DNA of 64,000 nucleotides from Acheta domesticus. Its lineage: Eukaryota > Arthropoda > Insecta > Orthoptera > Gryllidae. Numbering within the stretch: the first letter of the stretch is position 1; every line of letters begins with the position of its first letter. The DNA is taken from positions 221,319,584 to 221,383,583 of the forward strand of contig JAHLJT010000631.1 in the NCBI GenBank assembly GCA_031308135.1, in the 5' to 3' direction. Below are positions 12,601-21,600 of this stretch, piece by piece. A program made the position numbers and the translations under genes. Under the pieces are notes generated by a model that was not told the DNA's origin, searched no databases, and saw only the letters and a list, made by a program, of their open reading frames with translations.

Positions 12601-15600
12601 TTACTCAATTGATTTGAAAGCTTTGTCTAAATGTATGTAAACAGAACATTACAATGAAACTATAAACAGTCCTGAAGTAAGGATCAAATCAATTGTATGT
12701 TAGGCTGAATCTGCCTGCTTACCTGTTCACAAAGTCCAAAAGTCTAGATCATTTTTGAACCATCATATGATGAAATTGTATGAACACCAAACTTCAGGAA
12801 TCATTAAATCAGTTTTTCACTAGGATGATTTTTTAATAGTAATAATTCTTAATTGAACCTAGAAGTTAGTTCAAGTCCAGTGTAAAGCACGTGTTTTTCA
12901 TTTTTTAATGTGGAAAGTAATGGTTACCCATAACAATACTTGTCATAAATTATGTCACCTTTGAACATTTAAGAGGCTGGTCCTTGGGTGGGGGACAATC
13001 CAGGGATAAATTACTTGTTTGTTGTTATTCTATAGGACAGTTCAAACATTTCAGGCCATATGGATAGTTCCTAGGTTTAGGTTTGATATTTTAAAAGATT
13101 CTGTAAGAAGATTGAATTTATGTTAACATACATATTCAGAGAAATAATGTGATTATAAATGAGGAGATTTTTTTAAAATTTGAATGGAATTAAAAAAATT
13201 GTAATTTTCAAAATTTGAATAATTTATTTATTCATTTATTTTTTAGAATATCCCTTACAAAGGTTATAGTAAGTAATGCACATCAAAAAGAAGAACGAAT
13301 ATCATCACAAAGTAATCATAAATAATACATATTAGAAATTTTGTAGCAGAAAACAAAGAATATCAAATAATGTTGTTATGTGTTTAAGGGAATTTTTAAG
13401 AAGTTGCAGAGTTTTGTTGGGTAATTGTGGAAAGAATCAACTTTGTCGCAGATTTCATTGGCTTCTTGTGATAGTCTGTTGAAAAAGGACGAAGTACAAA
13501 TAATTTCCCTGCTGCATTTTATGTAGAATGGCTTGTGTGGTCTGTTGCTGTGTTGAACTATAGCTGGGACAGGATATCAGGACACTTAATATTATTTGCA
13601 ATGATGAAATGCAGAAAAATAAGGTCATGAAACAATCTTCTCATAGTTAGTGTGGGAATATTTAGTAACATGTGTATGTTCTCATGATCATAGTCTAGTT
13701 GAGATATAGGTGGGCCATCTGTATATACGAGATGTTGCAGAGATCTGTTTTGAATTCTTTCTAGTAAGATGGAAAATGTGATTGTACAAGGAGTCTAGAT
13801 TACTGTTGCATATTCCAAGATAGGCCTAACAAAGACAGAAAATAGCAGCTTGTGAGTAGATATTATGGAAGATTTGAGAGTTCAGAATGAATTCAAGCAT
13901 CCTTCTGTTCTTACTGCAGTTAATTCAATACACAGATTAAAGATTTAGTGTGCATCGAAGATCTGTAAGATCAACTATATTGTCTACAAACATATTGACA
14001 TTAATATGTTATTAAATTTAACTTACTATACTCATTAAATTCAGGTCAAAATGTACTTATTGAAATAATTTTGATAAATCTATATATTGTAACTTAGTAG
14101 TATCTCTTGTATTCATAACTTCCCTGAAGTCTAAGATAAAAGCAATTTGTCACATAAAATTCTGATCAGGCATGTCCAGGTATTTGTGATAAATAAATAT
14201 CTGAATGACAGCTCTTCTAGTTACAGTAAATCCTTGATGAGGCATGCAGTGATTTTGTGTTATTTTGTGACTTAGTATTTAAGATTTGTGTTAACAGTGC
14301 TCTTGAAAATGTTTATATTGGTGTAATTTTGATTGTCAATTCATTATTAACTATTATCTTAATCATATAAATCTGTAAGTATAAGCAACCAATTGATTGA
14401 CAATCAATTTCAAACTTGTTTCTGTTTCGGCAGGAATTGGAGAAAGGGCGTTACAGTTCAACTGATGTGTATATGTTTCACATGGGAATTGTGGCTGGAG
14501 CAAAGGATGTCTTGTTGCTGACTGACAAACGTATTATGTATGTTGTACATAATGATGTATTTGGAGGTTGGCAGGTAAGATGGTCATCAGTAGTCTTGAG
14601 CCTCTCCCACAAAATTTCAAATATATTACTTTATTTAATATTGTAAAGAACTGAAATGCCTTCAAATTTGTTTTGTTTTTGATTTTCTTCTGTTAGTTAT
14701 CCACAAATTAATAAATCTGTTCCTCATTAAAGCTCGAGGAGGAAACTATCAATTTTTTAAAACTTTTTAATCTGCAGTACGCAGATCATTTTTATACTAT
14801 GCTTTCATTAAAAAATAATTTACTACACTTCGAGTGTTTTGACATCAGTATATTCCCTCTTGGAAAATTGCTAATTTCACCAACTATAATTTATTTCAGA
14901 AGTATTAGAATACAAGTCTTGGGGATCCTGCAGTTCCTGAAAATAAAATATTATTGATTCTTTTAGTTGTTTTGTACCATAGTCGGTTGTTTATATAACA
15001 GTCACATTAAGTGAGCAGCTTGATGGCAATCATTCTGTTTCAAGTGCATTGTTGTACATAGTATCATTTACAGTGTTTTATGCAGACATTTTCAATTGAA
15101 ATGTGCTCAGAAAATTTAGGAATGGTGTAATCTTTTAGCCCTCAATATACTTTCACTCACAAGATTCACATTTGTTTCTTGGAAAGGGGTGATTCAAATA
15201 ATGCATTTGCAAATTTCAGCCTTCTCTAAATCATGTCTCCCCTTCTCCTTTGTAACAACTTGTAATACTTACACCTAACCTCCCCTTTTGAGCTTCCCCT
15301 TTTGTACCATTCCTGTATCCTTGTATAGTATTGGAGTAACTTGCCTATGTCTATCTGTACATCACTCATGGTTAGATCCCTTCCCAGCCCCCATCTGAGA
15401 TAAATGAAGAGTCATTCAACGCATCTCAGTCTTCTGGTTTGTTTGTGAATCTGTTGAGAAGATTCTAAGTAATTTCCCCAAATGTGGCTTTTCATTTTTT
15501 AGCACTGCGATCTGGTGGTGGCCACATGCCCTGCCATGGGGCCGAGCCTATGCCCTCATATGTGATGGCAGTGAAGGAATGTAATGACACTTGTCTTAAA

Positions 15601-18600
15601 TTGCTCTGATTGTATTGCTCAGATGCCGAAGTTTACAGTATGTGATTTAGTGCTTGGATCACTGAGAAGGAAAAGGTTCATTGTCAGTGTTGCCATCCCC
15701 TAATGCAAATGGAATAGTCCCTCTGGTGCAAATGTGATACACTCCTTTGAAAGAATAATTTAGATTATAAAATTATATTCTAACATGAATGTATAAGAAT
15801 TGAATGGTATGTTATAGAGGAGCTTGCAAGTGTATAAATTTTCTTTAAAAAGCTGTCTGATAATACACTGAAAGAGTATACTTGTCAGAACAATTTTGGG
15901 AGCATTTGGATGAGGTTCTTATATTGTGGGATGGGTAGATAGTCTAGTCAATTGGTAGAAAATAGGGGAAAGTTTTGGTGTAGTATTGATTTTTGGATCC
16001 TATATGTTTTTGGGGTCGCTGAAAACGAATATCATGTTTGTTAACAAAAATTTTGCCCGGAAATACGTTTTTTTCGCAAAAAACATGTTAAAAATCCGCC
16101 ATTTTTCAGTTTTTTCAACATAACTCGAAAACCATCCACCTTTCGTAAATAAAGGTTATACATAAAATTAAAGAAGATAAAATTGCCTACATTTTATGTC
16201 TTAAGAATTTTTTTCTCCAATGTACCATTCAACCGCTAGAGCAACCTGAATTTTCGTGTTTTTATGAAGGAAATTGTGAAAATGGGATTCGTCACTTTTT
16301 ATCACAATGTAACTCAGAAACTACGCATTTTTAGTGAATATTGACCTTTTATGAAATGAAAGACTACACAATTGTCTACACTTTAGGACTTAGAGGTTCT
16401 TTGATAAGCAGTTGCGCCGCTACCGCGCGTCGAACCCAAAGGCCAAAAATACTTGGATGTTACTGTGAGAATGGCACCTCACTTATCCTCCCTCACTTAC
16501 CCTTGCAAGCAATATAGTTGCCTGTTTCTAAATATGAGGGCTGTTGAATCACTCCAACTGAAAAAAGCAAAGTTGGTAATAAACAAGGTAAAACGAAAAT
16601 TAAATATTTTCGAACCCGATGCCCCTCACCTTCATCGACGCATCTTTTTGTTTGACGACCTTGGCTTTTCATCGTCATCTGTTACGTAGAAATAGAGAAA
16701 TGGAATTTTATTACTGTCGGCATTGTGTATTGTATTATTTCTGAACATGTGGCCATTGGTGGCCATTGAACAATTTCTCATGAAGCACATGAGACTTCAT
16801 GTTGGATTTACACATGGTCGTGAGGTAGGGGAAGGTGTATTGGCGAGATGGACAATGGGAATGACGTCTGTACAACATGTTTGTGAACATATTGAAAATT
16901 ATTCTGACGTTACATTTCACTCTTCTGAACAGCACATAGGTTTCAGGGACTCCAGAGTAGAACGAGACATCAAGGATGGAGCCAAAATGTGTTAATGGTT
17001 ACTGCAGCATTTTCTCTTCCCACAAAACCCTGACCTATTTTCAACCAGCACTGATATTGTTGCCGACGATAGAATTAACAGCCATAAGGCTTGGGATTTG
17101 GACAATAAGGTCATCAATAGAATTATTGATGGTGACTTCGTAACTGTAAAATTCAAGCGTAGTTACAGAGTACAGCCTCTTGCTGTAATGACGTAATGTA
17201 GTGACGTCTGACTGTAATACGAATAGACGATTGATTCCTGTCAATCCAAGTGTCAAAGAATTACCAGCGCTAAGAATACGGATGTCCAGCTTGAAGAGTG
17301 TTTGAGCTATGATTTAGGCCCATATTCCTTGTGATTATTCGGCAGTGGTTTAAGAAAAGGAACAAAGTCAACTCTCTTTAAAGCATTCAAACCACAGAAA
17401 CCAAATTCAATAGAGGCCAAGTTGAATAAGTCACCGACGGAGGATTTTTATTGTATAGGCTTCCTTGGAGTAAGAATCAATCATTGTCTTGTGTTTGTGA
17501 TAATTATATGAATACGTGAAATCAAAATATCAATTGCAACCTGTGGTGGTTTTTTATGGCTACCATGATAGTGAGAAAGGGGGTACAAAAAGTGCAGAGC
17601 GAATTAAAAGATCTAGAAAACTTTCTTCAGCTGACATTCTGTTTGACGAAACAATGTCGCCAACGACGTCAAAAGAAATTTTTCTTGCTATATAATCATC
17701 ACAACAAAACTCGATTTATAGCAATGTTGATTGCAATGTTTACTTCAGCGGGAATGACATGCATGGAAGCGAAGGAAGACGTAGACACCCTGATAGTCAA
17801 CACAGCTTTGTCCTTAGCTGCAACTAATGAGATTGTAGTTGTAGTTGGTGAGGATGTGGATCTATTGGTCATTTTGATAGGCCTCTGCCAGCATGAAAAC
17901 GTGTTCTTTTTGAAACCTAGAAAAGAGAAAGTTTCTACAGCTACGTTTTCTCTAATTGATGCTGTAAGTTAACCAATTGCCGAAAACAAGAAGAACCAAG
18001 AAATCATGTTGACACAATAAAAATATTCAAGAACTGCAATGCGACTCAGGAGCTGGTTTCTGATGCTGGTGAATATTTTCTTGTTTCATTATACGGCTAT
18101 AGCGGGAAGAACGCGTCATCACTCAACAAATATTTTTGACATATATTGAGACTTTTTTTTTTACATCAAATTTGCCTTCAAGTACAAGTCAATCATTGCT
18201 GTACTACCACCATCAGCAGGTGGAGCACAACAACACTCTTTAAGAGTCGACCATGAGGTCCAGCAATGGCTAGGCGTCGAAAAATCTACCTGAAGAGTGG
18301 TGATGGAAAGGAACTAAACAGACCTTGCGCCTGTGACAACATTGTTTCCATCCGAAACTTCAGCTTTATTGAAACTTGTTTCAAGCAAATGCACCAAGAA
18401 CTGTCAAAAAAATTGTGACTGCCAGAAGGCAGAGCTTAAATGCTCAAATTAGTGCTTAAATTGCGAGAAGAGTTCTGATAATACGACAGTGGTTACTGAT
18501 GATGACCTAGAGGATGAATTAGAATTGGAGGACGAGATTAAGCCAGATTTCCCAACCTATGGAACTGACGAAGAGGGTGGAAGTGGAGCAGGACATTCCA

Positions 18601-21600
18601 CAAGGTAATAGTTCATACCAAACCTTAAGAAATAATACAATACACAATGCCGAGAGTAATAAAATTCCATTTCTCTATTTTTATGTAACAGATGACGATG
18701 AAAAGCAAGGGCTGTCAAACAAAAAGATGCGTCGATGAAGGCGAGGGGCATCAGGTTCGAAAATATTTAATTTTCGTTTTACCTTGTTTATTACCAACTT
18801 TGCTTTTTTCAGTTGGAGTGATTCAACAGCCCTCATATTTAGAAACAGGCAACTATATTGCTTGCAAGGGTAAGTGAGGGAGGATAAGTGAGGTGCCATT
18901 CTCACAGTAACATCCAAGTATTTTGGCCTTTGGGTTCGACGCGCGGTAGCGGCGCAACTGTTTATCAAAGAACCTCTAAGTCCTAAAGTGTAGACAATTG
19001 TATAGTCTTTCATTTCATAAAAGGTCAATATTCACTAAAAATGCGTAGTTTCTGAGTTACATTGTGATAAAAAGTGACGAATCCCATTTTCACAATTTCC
19101 TTCATAAAAACACGAAAATTCAGGTTGCTCTAGCGGTTGAATGGTACATTGGAGAAAAAAATCCTTAAGACATAAAATGTAGGCAATTTTATCTTCTTTA
19201 ATTTTATGTATAACCTTTATTTACGAAAAGTGGTTGGCTTTCGAGTTATGTTGAAAAAACTGAATTGGGTAAAACACTACATTATATTCCATAGACCAAA
19301 TGGATTATAATTTTATTAGATTCAACTTTTGTATATGGTACTTATACTGTCTCAAAATGTTTATTTGAATAACACTTAGAGCAGTTTATAGATTGTCTGT
19401 TAAAATAGTTATTGATTCAAAGTATCCTTGGTATTGTAGACAATTATAGATAAAATCAGGAATTAATAAAAAGAAGACAACACAGCTTGTAATAAAAAGG
19501 ACTTATATTTATGTTTAAAAATGAAATATGAATAAAAGTGCTTTGTATTACAACTTGTGTTATCTGCCTTTTATTAATTCCTGTTTTTATCTATGATGGT
19601 CTATAATACCAAGGATACTTTGAATCAATAAATTTATTTGAATATTATATTACAGTTTTTAAACTTCAATGTATGGCATTTAAATCTATCTGAGTTGTCT
19701 CCCAAATGAAAAATGGGAATAAGTGACATCTATTAACATACGAAATATATTATTTGTCCATTGATCTTTCTGCAATAGTAACCATTGAATATTACTATAG
19801 TGTATTATTATAGTTTATGCCAAATCTATATTAACTTTCCATTAACAAGGACAATAGTATATTATCTCTTGCATGGCAAACTTTCTTTCTATCACCCACA
19901 ACAACATGGGCTGCAATGTAGTCCAACTGAGCGTGGATTTTGATGACTTAAAACATTGCTAAAAATAATCAATCAAATGTTTATAAAATGTTTTAAATAT
20001 GCTCTAAAAGCAAAGAAAAATAACTTTAAAAAATTTGATGAAAACCAGTTCGGATGAACTACTCAAGCTGATATGTTACTGATGTACTTGAGGCTTCTTA
20101 TATTAATTCAAGTGAACTCGACTTTGAAACTTTGGGTTTTGACTATTCTTTCCCAGAAAATATCTGTCTTTAGTTATCCCAAAATCAGTTGAACTGCCAA
20201 TGGTACTGATAGGATTCACAGGAACCTTAATTATATTCTTACAATGACTGCCATTACAACTTCTGAGCGAAGAAGTCAAAAAGGCTACCAGGTATAGATA
20301 CTCTGGAATTCTGGGGAGAACATTTGTTGCATTTCGTAAATATTATTTGTAGCAAGTACCTTTAAAATGATATTAAAATCGATGAAATCAGTGAAAAATG
20401 CATTAAAAATTATGGGAAAAGGTAAAAAATTACTTATTAGCCAAAATCTATGCCAAAAAATGATGTACAAAAATGGGTCATTTCTTTTTATCATAACATA
20501 AAATGAATTTCTATACCATACAGCATTGTTCTAAAGTGAAAAGAAAAAAAATACATTTCATATAAATTCGATCCCTAGTAAGGAGGAGGGTTCTTTGATT
20601 ATTTTCATAGAAAGTAAGACTCAAAGTTTTAAAAATGGTAACCATTCTCTGCAACTTGTTCATTAATGATGATGACTAGACATCGGATGTTTAGGGAAAT
20701 GCCTATTTTTTTCTAGCGACTTTATTTAAATGCGGATAATATAAGTGCACGAATCATGACAAATGATGACATATGACGAAGTTTTATAATGCTTATTTTT
20801 GCTTATTTTAGCGTAAATGCCTTTTTTTGCATAAATGCCTTTTCTTTAGAATAATTGTACGTTTTTGCCTTTTATGTATTATTTTTATATACAATGCTAA
20901 GATATCAGAGAATCGACCATGATCCAACCTGGCCATTCATTACAAAACCTTCAATTCATGTATTTTTATTTTGAAATACGAGAGAATTCCTGAAAGTATG
21001 CCTACATATTTTTCTCCATTTCCCTATTTCATAAATACTAGCCATGTTCTGAGAAAATGGTCGATTGACAATACACTGGGGACACCTTTTGAGTGGAAAT
21101 AAATGTAAATTCCCAGAAAGTTTCAGCGTTGCTAATGTTGGACTTCTAAAATATATGCCAAACGCATCAGTAGGTGTTCAGAAATCCTTTTCTGTATTCA
21201 AACTGATTTTGTCTCCCAATCGTTGCAGATTTGAAATTGCAATCCATGAAATGTTACTTGATATATATTGCAATGGAAACTATTAATAATAAAATGTAGA
21301 ATAGTTGTAAATATGTATGGAGTTTTATAAATAATTTTTTGTTTTATTTTGAATATAATTTATGACAGTGCCTTTTTTTCTCCTTATTCTTGACATTTTC
21401 AGTGCCTTTTTAGGCACCTAAAAGACCATTTTTTAGTGCCTTAACATCTGATGTCTGATGATGACCATTGATATTTAATGTAGAATTTTTAAAATGAAGA
21501 ATCTTTTCAAGCCTCTAATAATTATTTCTTTGTTTCTTACAGGTGGATTGGGAATATACATGGGAATCCCTTGCTGCTCCTCCAGCAGTTGTGGAAAAAG

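Larger units (their letters stand above)
16105..19265 (+). mobile_element. Element with about 640-bp inverted repeats and a decayed PIN-like gene
   Basis: The left arm 16105-16743 and right arm 18628-19265 are inverted copies, nearly identical by eye over about 640 bases. The interior, 16744-18607, carries one degenerate gene on the plus strand. Both arms contain the same 61-78 codon open frame, which is a by-product of the repeat. The layout resembles a foldback or long-TIR DNA element. I could not identify a flanking target duplication; the right arm may be slightly truncated, because the left side continues as unmatched sequence to about 15960. Confidence 0.75.

Noticed and set aside
16453..16689. 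78-codon frame repeated in both inverted arms as a possible small gene
   Set aside because: Both copies are carried by the inverted repeat; the opposite strand is equally open and no family is recognised.
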